A DNA stretch of 64,000 nucleotides from Pelodera strongyloides (Eukaryota > Nematoda > Chromadorea > Rhabditida > Rhabditidae), in assembly GCA_036852015.1 (NCBI GenBank), contig JAANDG010000201.1, forward strand, positions 1 through 64,000. Direction: 5' to 3'. Position numbers and translations under genes: made by a program. The notes beneath the pieces were generated by a model. That model was given only the letters and a program-made list of their open reading frames with translations, did not search any database and was not told the origin of the DNA. How positions within the stretch are numbered: the first letter of the stretch is position 1; every line of letters starts with the position of its first letter. Positions 35,153 through 46,464 of this stretch are shown here, piece by piece.

Positions 35153-36319
35153 TTAGCGTGATTTCTTTTTGTCATGCGTCTTTGGCGGTTGCATCAGCTT
35201 ATCCCAGGAGGCCTTCATTGTCTTCGGGTCAAAAAGTGCTGCGAGAGGATTTGGATGTTCCCTGAACAGTACATGTAAAGTCAACTCTCCAGCTCTTAAT
35301 GCTTACTTACTTGAGGATCGTGATTCATTTGACCCATTTCCTCCTACCCGCATACAAATAAGATTACACTTATTATGATCTAAATAAAGCCACTTACTTT
35401 GAAGCAGGCTCGTCGATCGCATGCACTACTGACATGCTTTCCTCGTTTCTGAAACTTGAAGAGAATGATTCACTTAAATTTGCAAGAATCGTAGAAACAG
35501 ACTCTGCTGAAAAAATCGGATTTATCTTACTCAACGTATCTTTTAACCAAGCATATACATATACATAGACAGAAAAACGAAAGATGTTCGTTTCTACTAG
35601 TGTTTTGGAAAGAGCAGTACGCGAACATTGGTTGTCGTTGATTTAAATTGATAGAACTGTTGGCAGACGCGCTTCATAAAAAAAACCTGATGTACTCGTG
35701 TTCACCAGTGTTCTTGAGTTGACGTAGATAGAGAACTTACGGTTCAATCTTAAACTGCTTGGTCTTCTTTGAGATTTCAATAAATTCGTCGAAAGTTTTT
35801 ATGTGCTTAACTTCGGCATCCCTAAAGAGTGAACGAGTCGAAATCGAGACAATGACCGTTATTACTACTTGGAAGCCGCACATATGCTTGTATAAACCCC
35901 ACATTTAAATTTAGTGGACATGTATTTACGACTTGTATTAACGAGTGAAATTGAACGAACTCACTTCTCTTGATTCCTTTTCTGAGGCCCCATTGTGGTG
36001 GTGACTAAAACGTCCTGAGCTAAACACATATACATAGTTGCTTTTATGAACGGCTGTACTTTTAAAGCAATTTCTTTCCATTTGATGTTTTACCGAACCG
36101 AAGTTAATTATTTTTTCGACATACTTATAATCTTGTTTTCTTGTAATCGCTGCATCTTCGAAAACGCCTGGTAAAGTTGAACAGCTAAAAACAGTGTATA
36201 TATTGAATCAAAAAGAGTTCCTATATGTTAGTTCTATGGTTTCATGTGAATTGTCTACGCAGAAGCGAAACTAACACGACTCCAACGAGAGTGAGCACTA
36301 CCAGAGACACATACGACAT
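35153..36319 (-). CDS. Small single-pass membrane protein, unrecognised (138 aa)
   Basis: Six exons: 36,259-36,319, 36,125-36,184, 35,965-36,019, 35,741-35,821, 35,398-35,448 and 35,153-35,261. They join to exactly 139 codons including stop. The ATG directly follows tttcag (36,320-36,325), a typical trans-splice acceptor. Residues 1-21 (MSYVSLVVLTLVGVVLVSLL) are a hydrophobic signal anchor. The rest is charged and probably cytosolic or lumenal: YQAFSKMQRLQENK, a KHIKTFDEFIEISKKTKQF segment, then EHPNPLAALFD and a basic end DKKKSR. The terminal KKKSR could act as an ER-retrieval-like tail, which is speculative. I do not recognise a family. It is upstream of and co-directional with ERGIC3. A tempting extra exon near 35,302-35,345 breaks the frame and was left out. 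Confidence 0.7.
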
Positions 36320-37619
36320 CTGAAAGAACGAATATCCGTGAAAAGTTAGCCTCGGGTAGCTTACATAGCTTAAAGCGAAACACCGGCCGGGTTTTGAAAC
36401 GCATCGTGGACACCTGAACTTACGTAGTCACTCTGAATTACTTGAATTTAGCTGGATTTTGTTTTATAATTTATGTACATTTGAATAAGCCGCATAAGGT
36501 TGCTGGTGTAGTCGATGCCAAAAACAGGCCGGTATTTCTAAAGATATGTTACTATAATTGTCTTGCCCAGTAGCAAGTGTCAATGAAAGCCTACATGAAG
36601 TAGGAGGTTCAACTAATCTGTTCAGAAACAAATGTCGATTCTAGGAATAGTCGAATGAGCTGCTTTGACATTTTGAACTGCCCGCAGCACATGAAAAAGT
36701 GCACGAACTAGGACAGGAGGTGCAAAAACGGCGTGTTAGAGTAGAAAGGGAAATTTTAGTGAAATGGCTTTCTAAAGTTTCCAAAAAGTGTTATGATCGG
36801 TGATGAGGAGACTGCTTCTGTTCAGCCATCTACCAGTTAAGAATTTTTTCAAGGACCAAAGTAAATTATTAGCGGTGATCACAATATTAAATAATACCGT
36901 TCATATTAGATTAAGACAAACCAAACCTTAGCAACGCCATACGAGTAGCTGTTTGTGTAAAGTTTCACCCCGGATTCCATTAAAAACGTGTGCTTTTCAA
37001 TACTGTTCAGTTGTGCCAGAATAATTATCATTAATGATAGACAGTGCTGCTCCCGATAATTTGGATATTTATGACGCGAGGAAATAGCGGATTCAAGGTC
37101 ACCATTGTACATGTAGCGGCATATAGCCACTACTATCTCGTTAAAAGTCAGATACGGTGTTCTTGCAAGCATAGTCAAGGAATATAAGGCTCATTGCTCC
37201 GTGTCCGGACCGATAATGTAGCCTCGGTGTAAATAGACCCCTTATTGTTAGCCAAAGCGAAAACTTGAACAGAAAACCACAAATTAACACAGCAACCAAA
37301 CAGTACATTGCAACCACGCGGACAGTTGACCCATATATTAAATGAAAGAATCATGGTAAGCTTATGACAAATTTGCAATCCCAAAAGTAAGCATGTACAT
37401 GTAAACCCTCGCAATAACTTAGCACCCCATTTCAGTCGAAAGCACTCCATTCCTCTATTGGAAGCAATATGCAAATGTCTTCCAGTTTTGAATTCAGCCC
37501 AAATGACGATGATTTCGCGCAATGATGTAATCACTCTGTCCCAATGAGAATAAGACGGTGCAAAGGAAGATCAACTTCTAACCAGTCTATTTGATGGTTA
37601 AAACATTGACTGAATCATT

Positions 37620-37840
37620 AGCTGGCGTCGTGGCTCACTGGCAAAGTTCTCGTCTCTCACCCATAAGACCCGGGTCCGAATCCCGCCCAGTGAACATGCC
37701 ACGGCGTCGGGAATAAAGTTAAGGTGCTCCCCTTGCCTAGCCTTACAATTAGGACGGACCTTTCGCTCTGTATTATCTTCTGTGTCGTCATCGGCTAAGA
37801 GACACCGCCTTGGATTGGAGCTAAAAATGAAGATCCCCGA
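37620..37840 (+). mobile_element. tRNA-derived SINE-like repeat
   Basis: The head reads like a tRNA: an A box TGGCTCACTGG at about 37,631, then a B-box-like GGGTCCGAATCCC at about 37,674, with tRNA-like spacing, followed by cgcccagtgaacatgccacgg. The roughly 150 bp after it is more GC-rich than the flanks and ends near gatccccgacttctagag. No clear target-site duplication was found, so the borders are approximate. Family unknown. Confidence 0.55.
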
Positions 37841-40063
37841 CTTCTAGAGCAAACGGGATCCTGGATTCTACATGCTTAAGTCTATGTGTGATAATTGTAT
37901 GTCTGAATAAAGTGGTATTCACATAATTGCACAAGAAGCAGGGAAAGGAGAATCGAATCATATTAGTTGACCCAATGTTACTGCGGCCATTTCCGTTTAA
38001 AAAAAATGAATAATCAGGTGTGATCAAAAGCAGCTTTGTTGGTTTCAACACAATTCTGACAAGCACCGAGCTGAAAATACTCTTTACACAAAAGCAAGTT
38101 TCTCAACTGGTTAAGGCAAATCACTAAAACAGTGGAATTTAGCTTACGTCCCGTTTGATCCAAGAGAACATTAAGAAATGCACACAAATAAATGCATGTT
38201 AAATAATAATGCTACACACAATATTCAGAGGTTCGACCTTTTATTCATAATTCTTGACCTTTAAATACACCCCACATTTTCATTTAAAAGATGTTGTTGC
38301 ATGTGATTCATAAGCGAAATCCATACATACCATAACAAAGAAATCATATTCCCGTCAAAATAGAGACAGAAAATTGTGATTGAAGAACAATATTAGGTAT
38401 TTCATAAATACTTCACAATACCTTTGTATGTTTTCGCTGATGGGCTTCGACACAACTGTGCGCTAACTTTTTGTTTGCGTAATAAGTTTTATAGGTGCTC
38501 AACGTACATTCTCATTTGAAAAAGACGACCCAATGATTAAGGTATTTCGATTATCTTCCATCAATGAGAGCACAAATAACTTGAACCAAAAAGACAAAAC
38601 ACCAAGAAGGAGCCCATAATTTCGGAAGAACAGTACGCAGTGAGGTGAAATTTGTGTGAGACATGGTGCAGGCCTTCCCCTCCAAGTGTGACCAGATGCG
38701 AAAGTCGGAAATTTCAGTTCGGACGAATACTGCTGATATTCCTCATGGCTGAAAATCCAGAAAACACGGGCACGAGAACGGCCCTACACGATCGTCGACT
38801 CATGAGATGATGCTGCGTCTTGTTTGAGGGTCAACTGTATTCCATTGCAATAATTACGGATCCGTAGAAGTAAAAAGATCATCAACACGTTTTGTAGATA
38901 ATTTTGACTGTGCATTTCGACGCAGTTAGTCACAAATACCCGTGAGGTCGTTTTCGTCGACGTCACAGCCGCCCAGTGGACGGTAGCGACCGGACGTACG
39001 ACTCTTTCGTCTCCGTTGGCACCCTGGACCGATTTGCAAAGCACATGCCGGTTTTGTTGGCTGTAGACCTGCTGGTTCGTGAATAAAGCTCGTCTGAAAG
39101 AAGGATACCCAAGGCGCGTTCCTCACGACAAATTTTATCAAGCTGACATGTTCGCTTTCCGACATTATTATTCAGTAAGCAGAAAATATATCAACATGGT
39201 ACTTCGCAACGCCTTAGATAACAGTATAACGAACTTTGGTGGAAAATATCACATCATTTCAATGAAAACTCATGTAATTATTCAATTTCGAAAAAATTTT
39301 CTTCCAGGTTTTAAAACTATTGGACCACCCTGTAATTGTTTCATTATGCTTTCATTGTCGACATACTTCTCAAAAAAAAACATATGCGAATCACACAGCC
39401 TTGCTTCCGTAGATAGCAAAATGTTCAACAGCAACACTCGGACGATACGCCAATCATTATAATCCCAACGAAGCGCATCGCACTACTGTTCATTCGCAAA
39501 TTCGCTATAATGATTACCAACATTGGCATTTGCTAACTATTGCTCATCGTATATGGTCTGTTTATTCCCATTCATTCGCATCCTGCTTCACCCGAAACTA
39601 TATCTTATATTATCCATTGGAGTCATGGCACATGTTTCTCGTTTGAAAATTTGAACCTTTTGCGGTGATTAGCCTCCTCTACAAATTATCCTACCACATC
39701 CCGGTTCGATTAAAATTCAAGTTCCCGATTTGCACTAATAACTGTAAAAGCACGAAGAATTAAAAGTTCGGATCTACCACCAATGAAGGAATAATGTATT
39801 CATGTTATTAGTTACGTTTCTCCACATTTTCAACTTTTGAGTTACATAACTATGATTGTAGTGTATGTAGTTTAGTCCTTGTCAGAACGAGTTGTTGCGA
39901 AGCATGTTCGTCTTACTGTATCCATTTCATTATGTGTAAAGGAGACAGTAGAAAATTCTCAATGATCGGCGCATAACGAAAGTTGATCGATTTACGCCTC
40001 ACTATGCGCTTCCATTTTACTTCGGGAATTGGGGTTTTATTTTCGAATGGTCTTTTTGTCCCA

Positions 40064-40079
40064 CCCCCCCCCCCCCCCC
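40064..40079. repeat. Poly-C run of 16
   Basis: Uninterrupted C homopolymer after tttttgtcccac. Such runs are rare in nematode DNA and error-prone in sequencing. Confidence 0.9.
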
Positions 40080-41157
40080 TGTTGTTGTATTTCAGTCTCC
40101 TCTAATTGTATTGTCATAACTCAATTGCGTAGACAATTTTGCACTGTTCTGCAAACTGAGAAGAAATAATGCTATCACTCATTAGAAACATGTTGTTTCT
40201 AAAAAATTAGATGTCTACCACCAATGAAGGAATAATGTACTATGTTTCATCAATAACGTTCACAACAGCACTCATTTTGCAGTATTTCTTTTCTTGTTCT
40301 TTACGCCAGATGCTACATTGCATGACGACTCATACAGCTTTGTAAGAACAATAATTACAAAGGTCTCTAACACATAAAAAAAATGCTCAAACGTTGAATT
40401 CATTGTGAAACATGCGAACCATCTTAATCTTTGTCGATGCAGGTCTGCTTAATTCTTATGAAAAATTGCACGACTGCGGAGGCACTCCAATATACTAGAC
40501 ACTAGACATCGGCATTTTCATCCACAAATATAAACAGACTAGCTTCGCTTTAACCTTGTACTATGAAGAGTCAATGGACACATTTTTTTATTATAAATAA
40601 CAAAACTGTACACATCAATTAAAGCATGTACACATCAATTAAAGCGTAAGCTTCAGGAAGATAATCCGTACTTAATAGTGGAACATCGAGAAAAAAAGTC
40701 ACCCAATGACATACAACTAAAAAACCGGTATTTCCTCACAGGGTCGTAAAAAATCACTAAATAATAACATATATAAATAGACGAGGAAATTTGGGAGACA
40801 AAAACACACACTACCTTTAACAATATTACGGGAATCTCATCGCCCACGATACTTGTGTAAAAAGTACATATCTGTCAAAAACAAAGAATTGATAAATTAC
40901 GTAACAATAACATAACCCATTACATGTGATCGGTAAAACATGGAGCTTACAACAAAGCCATAAACTCAAGAAAAAAAACAAGCTAAAGTTGTAAAAATAA
41001 GAAAGTTGAATGAAACGCTACGAAACTAATCAATTTCCAGAAGAAAAGATAAGAAAGAATTCTTTTTAAAAATATCATTCCACTAGACTAGGAACTAAAG
41101 TTAAGTGTTACATTCCGCTAGTCAATAAATCGGCAATTATAAACTTCATTTTAACCT

Positions 41158-41703
41158 AGCCTCAATTTTATCATGTTGGTGCATCCATCCATCTTTTCTA
41201 TCTGATTGAAAAAGAAAATAAGTTTTGTTTGGTGGGAATTCTGCTTCTAAACGGTAGCATGTAATAGATATGCATATTTTCCTGCTATCGTTAATAATGT
41301 TTCTTCTCTATTTCAGGATCTTTTCACACCGTGCCCAGTTATGATACAATTGGTTATTTATATTAAATTTGATTTGACTAAGGGAACATTTTTTTTATAT
41401 GTGGGTACAGGAAAACTGAAGAGCCCATATGAAAGGGCATAGTTTCAGTCTCATTTTCGTATACTACCGATGACTGAAACTTGCTCTCTGGCAACGAAAT
41501 ATATCGGCGATTTTCACTTAACACACAAAGCGTGCTAAAAAATCTGACTCGAGTCTGAGATCTGACCATAAATAGAGTCTGAATAATATGATGAACACTG
41601 TTAGTTATTGAACTGAGGCTGAAAGAAACTATGTCCTTTCATATGAGCCTTTCAGTAGTCAATGTACCCACATATGATGCACCAACGTGGGAAAATCGAG
41701 GCT
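41158..41703. mobile_element. MITE-like element with nested inverted repeats
   Basis: The outer ends AGCCTCAATTTT...GTTGGTGCATC (41,158-41,185) and the complement of AGCCTCGATTTT...GTTGGTGCATC (41,676-41,703) agree at about 24 of 28 positions. An inner inverted repeat of about 55 bp pairs 41,397-41,455 (tatgtgggtaca...) with 41,624-41,678 (...tgtacccacata). No long ORF and no certain target-site duplication. The arrangement may be one element nested in another. Confidence 0.55.
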
Positions 41704-41867
41704 TCATATAGCTGCTTTCGACCTCAGTGGTCTTGACGCTTCTTTTTTTCCTTCTTCGAAGCCTTTCTGGAAACATTTACAGTAGTCCAAAAAGTAATAC
41801 TAAAGTAAATAAAAAAACAAAGACGTTCTGAACAGATATCACAAGCATATAAACATTGACTTACCTT

Positions 41868-44800
41868 TTATGCGAATTTTCCAACAACTGCAATGAGTGT
41901 TTGTATCTGAAAAAATAGGCACATGACATTGTTTGTTGGCCTTTTGTCCAAAACGCAATGTGAACGTTGTAAAACTAGACTCGGATTCAGCTTGTAATCC
42001 AATAAATGCCTTTATTGCTAAACACAAGAAAGCAACTGTAACGTATAATTTGTAAGTTGTACCCACGTTGCGTATGATTCCGGTGACTGGAAAGTGACCG
42101 TCCCGTCACTGCTAACAGTTACGGGTTTTGCTGCAGTCGGCAGCTTCACTGGAGTGTTCGCAGACGAAGATGCCCCTGACGTCGAAGCTGGTGATGCAGG
42201 GCTTGTTGCGAAATTGTGGGGAGAAAGAGACGATCGATGTTCAGGTGTGGTCAATCTTGAAGCCGCCATGCGAGGCGAGGAGCTGGGCATTGGCGAAGCA
42301 GGCTGGAAACGATCCTAATTCAAAACAGTAAACACCTACGCCTAATCTAATTCATTGAAATAATAGTAGATATTATCTCAATAAACAAATACGTACATTC
42401 GTTTGAAAATAGAACAAATGATGAGTGCTCACTCTGGCTGTTTTCTCCTTTGGATTCGTTTTAAAAGTGATAGTCTGCTTGGCCTCGACGATGTGCTTTT
42501 TCGATTCCTCTTCCAAAGCCCTATTTTGCTTCTTGTCATGGAGGTTCGTCTCCTTGGCCTCGACAATAGCCTTCTTCGATTTCGGTCCCACATCCACATT
42601 TCTTATATTGTCATGGAGGTTCGTCTCCTTGGCCTCGACGATAGCCTTCTTAGATTCCGGTCCCACAACCGCATTTCTCTTATTGTCACGGGCTTGCTGA
42701 ACAAGCTCATACGCGCGCTGAAAAGTTTCATGAAAACTCGAGAACCGGAAAACTGTTAGGAAAAACAGTACATTCAACCGGCGACGGCGTTATTTAATCG
42801 AAAAGAAAAGGTTAAATAACTCACTCCGGTCAACAACAGCTTTCTCACGCTGACATTTTCTCGTCGTGCATGTGTCACTAGCTCCTGAAATAACTTAATT
42901 GAAGTGGATGCTAGTGCAATAATAACCACTAAAAACAATAATCACTATTCGCACTCCAATGCACCGATTGGGCGAATAGAGTACTTTTTTTTCGTGCGCA
43001 CTGCTAAATTATCCGTAATGCGCTCAAATGCGTTGAAAAAGGTAAATTCAGTTGCAGCAAGACAAATTTCATGGTCTCGTTCTAACGGTATTTCAGTCTG
43101 TTAAAAACATGCTGATGAGCAAATAGTATACTTACCACAGCAAGTGGAGGCAGACTGGAACGATTCCGCTTAGGAGGAGCGACGGATTCCTGTAATAACT
43201 TGTATAATTTTATGCAAAATAAAATCATCTGATGGAGCATGTACATATGGGACTTTTATAAACAAGGCAAATGCCCCGTAAATGAGCGATTTCACTTTCT
43301 ATAAAGAAAATAGAGGCATCTTAAAACTGAACTTTCGAAGAAACTCAAATCATGAGTGGACAACTAGAATATTATTGTGTATAAAATGATACATCACCAT
43401 GTATAATATCTTTCTAAATTGTCTAAAACGTAGGAACAGGGATTGCGATACGTCTATTTTCTGGATGGGAAGCGAAAGTGCTCACGGCCACAGACCCTTC
43501 GTCACGGGCAATAACATGCTTATATTTTTGCTGTGTTCGGCAATTTCCTATAAAAGAAGTAACTAAAGTCAAAGAAGAACTGACCGGAGGATTCTCGCCA
43601 TGCTCATCGTCTTCATTGAGAACGGGAGCCTTCTGAAAAAATGAACCAAAAATTGACATTTCATGAAACTAAACGGAAATTAAAATTAACGATTCAAAAG
43701 TGGAACAATGTAACCTAGTACTCCTGATGACTTCCTACTGGTGTAGTTACAACAGTATCCTCTACTGGTACAAATTGTTCCAAACGTCATAAACAAAAAA
43801 CATAATAGCAATACACTTCTTAGAATGGATGGTCTTGACATCCGCTATGTCGGTAAGGTCGCTCACCTTTGGAGACGGTGCTCCCGCGGGCCCCAGAAAG
43901 TCGCAAAGACCGTCCAGCTTCTAAAAGTAAACGTTAGGAAAACCAAATAGACGAACATCTTCAACTGTAAACGGTTAAATATGCTAAAAACTTACGAGGC
44001 AACAAAGATTTCCTATATAGTTAGTTTCCTTGTATTCAGTTAAGTTCAGTACATGGACTGTCAATACGTTAGCAATGGAGGACTTGACACCTCTACTCTG
44101 TGGGATCTGGTCAGACTTTTTCATTTTTGTTCTTTTTCATTTTGCTATTTTCCTGTAAATGAATAAACCTTTTATATTATGCAAAATAATTTAGCTAAGT
44201 TAAGACTACAGATTGATCAGAAAGCTTACTGCCTTCTTGGAGGAGGGAGCAGTGATATTGCGTGCAGAGACGACTGGGATCAAGGCCTCGGAAACGGCCT
44301 GAAATTAAAGGCTTAGTACCATCAAAGAAAGCATCATATTTAAAACTACGCTCAAGCTGAATTAAAGACTTAAGCATCAAAGGAAGCAACGTACTTAAAT
44401 TAACTCCATCAAAATAGCTTACTTTTTTATTTTTAGCACTTGTCTCGTGTGCCAAAACGGGCTGAGCCTGAAATGAAAATATTACTATTTAGGAAAACAA
44501 CACTATATTGTATTTTAAGCGCATGATTAATCTTCGATCTTCATTTTGCTTCAAACTAATCGACGATTCAAGCAAAAATAAAAATACCTTTTTTGGTTTA
44601 GGCAGGTTTGACTCCCTCATAGAAGAGAACTAAATGAAACGCAATAAGATAATGGATATGACCGAAACACTTTTCGAATCAAGACAATAATCGGAGAGAA
44701 TTAGACAAAATATTTAAATATTCACCTGCGGAAGATTCGCGATCTCACTTGCTCTCACTTTCAATTCAATGAGTGTGGTCAACCGAAAGCTCGCTGGACT

Positions 44801-45072
44801 GGGTGTTGACTGTATTCTTAAAATACTCGATTAAAACGTCTTGAAATTAGTTGTTGTTACATCGAACACATTTAGTGAATTTTGGCCAAGTGCTTTTCGA
44901 TAACAAAAGTAAATTCAGTGCTGAAAGATTTGATGTAGTCCTTCGAAAAATAGATGAATAACATTAACAGACATTGACAACTCACCAGACCCTCTTCACA
45001 GTGACCGCGTTCTTCGCTCGGTTTCCCGCCTTTTCCGTTTCGTTCACTGTCTTTGTCAACATCCTTACCCAT
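41868..45072 (-). pseudogene. Gene X, copy 2: full-length layout but with two frameshifts
   Basis: Same exons as copy 1 plus the 3' end: exon 1 44,986-45,072, exon 2 from 44,816, exon 9 42,985-43,097, exon 10 42,825-42,849, exon 11 42,433-42,752, exon 12 42,063-42,314 and exon 13 41,868-41,906. The C-terminal exons give a Ser/Thr/Pro/Ala-rich stretch, then FQSPESYATW and a short end. Exon 2 carries a net 7-base change relative to copy 1 that brings a stop right after SSELSVDHTH. Exon 9 has 8 Ts where copy 1 has 6, shifting frame again. Many other differences change amino acids (for example MGKDVDKDSERN against MGKDVGKDSEQN). It is likely non-functional, unless exon 2 is skipped. Confidence 0.7.
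43311..43576. other. 266-bp segment present only in copy 2
   Basis: It lies between the intron sequence ataaagaaaa and gaactgaccgg, which are adjacent in copy 1 (about 820). Both edges carry aaagaa, so this looks like a microhomology deletion from copy 1. Its minus strand holds a short ORF after a good acceptor (ttttatag, reading GNCRTQQKYKH...), possibly a lost or optional gene X exon, but no donor supports it. Confidence 0.65.
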
Positions 45073-45991
45073 CTGTAATGTATAGTTACACTTTTCTTTA
45101 ATTTCGCTTAAAGAAACGAAAAGAGGATAAAAAAAGTATAAAATGTCGTTGGCAAGCTGAGAACTCACAGAAAAAAAAAGGATTATTTGACGACACTCTT
45201 TAAACATTTCAGTTGTATAGTTCAAGTGTTCCACGAACAATAAGAGAGAAATATGAGGAAGAAAACTCGCAAAAATAATAATGGAAATAAAATAAATCGC
45301 TGTTTGATGCAAGATCATTCTCAGCGTTCATGCATGCGAAAAGAGTAGACACACAGAGTGAAAGGAACCCAGCGCACAGAGAGAGAGGGTTACGGTAGGA
45401 GTAGTGCGATATTAGAAAAGTGTAGTGTAGTGATATTTTTTCCCATATATAAGCTGATTCATTACCCGTAAGAATAAACATTGCTTTAATTTAACAACCA
45501 AATCGACAACGAATTTTAAAATGGAAGTCTGGATTATGTAAATGTTCAGCAAAGTGTTGTCTCAATTACAGTTGCCAATTTTATATCTACGTCATGGAAA
45601 AAAACCTTGGAGAAGCCTAAGCATAATCATTAATTTTCACCTCGGTTGTTTCCTTTCATTTTGTATTTCCAAACTGTCATTTACATCGAAATATATTTGT
45701 TTTGTTCCTATGCGTTTCACAAGAACTATATAAGTATCAAACACGTTTTATGCTACTTCAGTGAATTTTACCATTAGGCGTGCCGTAGTATATATTTAGT
45801 TACGAATTGGTCTTCTGATGTTTTTCTGGAGTAACACACGAAAATCCAAGGTCTTTATTGCGGCGAAACACTCAGGATTATTAGTCAATTGATTTCCAGC
45901 GCAACGTATTACTTTTTAAGGAAACTCAAGTCAAGTTAATCTTTGCATTTGGCTTAGTTTGCCAACTTCTCATAATTTTATATGATGCGCA

Positions 45992-46048
<57 letters not shown>

Positions 46049-46052
46049 AAAT
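45073..46052. other. Intergenic, copy 2 of 2,728-3,703
   Basis: Near-identical to copy 1, ending in a longer TA microsatellite (45,993-46,052). No gene recognised. Confidence 0.6.
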
Positions 46053-46464
46053 CCCCTACAATCCTATGCTCATGGTTCAACGCACCGTAGGGGTGAAACG
46101 GGTAATGCCGGCGAAATGAGCGGGCGTCCTGCGAGAAGATTGGCACCCGCAGGACGTATTGCCAAAACCAACTATGTCAAAGTCAAATCAGCAAAGACCC
46201 CGAGTTCCGTGCGCCGCAAGGCAGGGGTGCTATAGCAATCTCACGGCCGTAGGGAACCATAATTTTTCCTATTTTCATATATCTACGTTTAACGCCCGGA
46301 CGCTGCACAAGGACGCTGATGTCGATCAGTTGATCGGCGAGCTCGATAATGTGAACGCTGGCATCGTTGCTATCCAAGAGACGCGGTCCAAGGAGAGCAA
46401 GTGCAAGACCTGGCAAGACCTGGCTATCCAAGAGACGCGGTCCAAGGAGAGCAAGTGCAAGACC
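46053..46464 (+). mobile_element. Truncated RTE element, 5' end only
   Basis: Matches 3,704 to about 4,066 of the copy 1 RTE with the same left flank, so it descends from the same insertion. The rest of the element, plus DNA down to about 8,898, is deleted. At the break, 10 bases (aagacctggc) and then about 40 bases of the element are repeated before the sequence joins lin-32 exon 4 at accgtcaacattcgg. Confidence 0.9.

Larger units (their letters stand above)
36320..41157. other. Long interval without recognised genes
   Basis: About 4.8 kb. It holds a tRNA-derived SINE-like repeat (37,620-37,840), a GC-richer patch with a Cys-containing minus-strand ORF (about 38,926-39,075), and a 16-base C run at 40,064-40,079. 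Other ORFs (36,906-37,178 minus, 37,175-37,534 minus, 39,079-39,462 plus) show no motif or splice structure. Confidence 0.5.

Noticed and set aside
35302..35345. Possible extra exon (EEMGQMNHDPQ) of the 138-aa protein
   Set aside because: Including it gives an immediate stop at its required phase, whereas splicing exon 5 directly to exon 6 keeps frame.
39079..39462. 127-codon plus-strand ORF
   Set aside because: No domain, no splice signals and AT-biased residues. Single ORFs of this length occur by chance in this composition.
41732..41772. Lys-rich stretch KASKKEKKKRQDH as the gene X C-terminus
   Set aside because: Exon 13 read in the phase-0 frame reaches a stop at 41,868-41,870 first.
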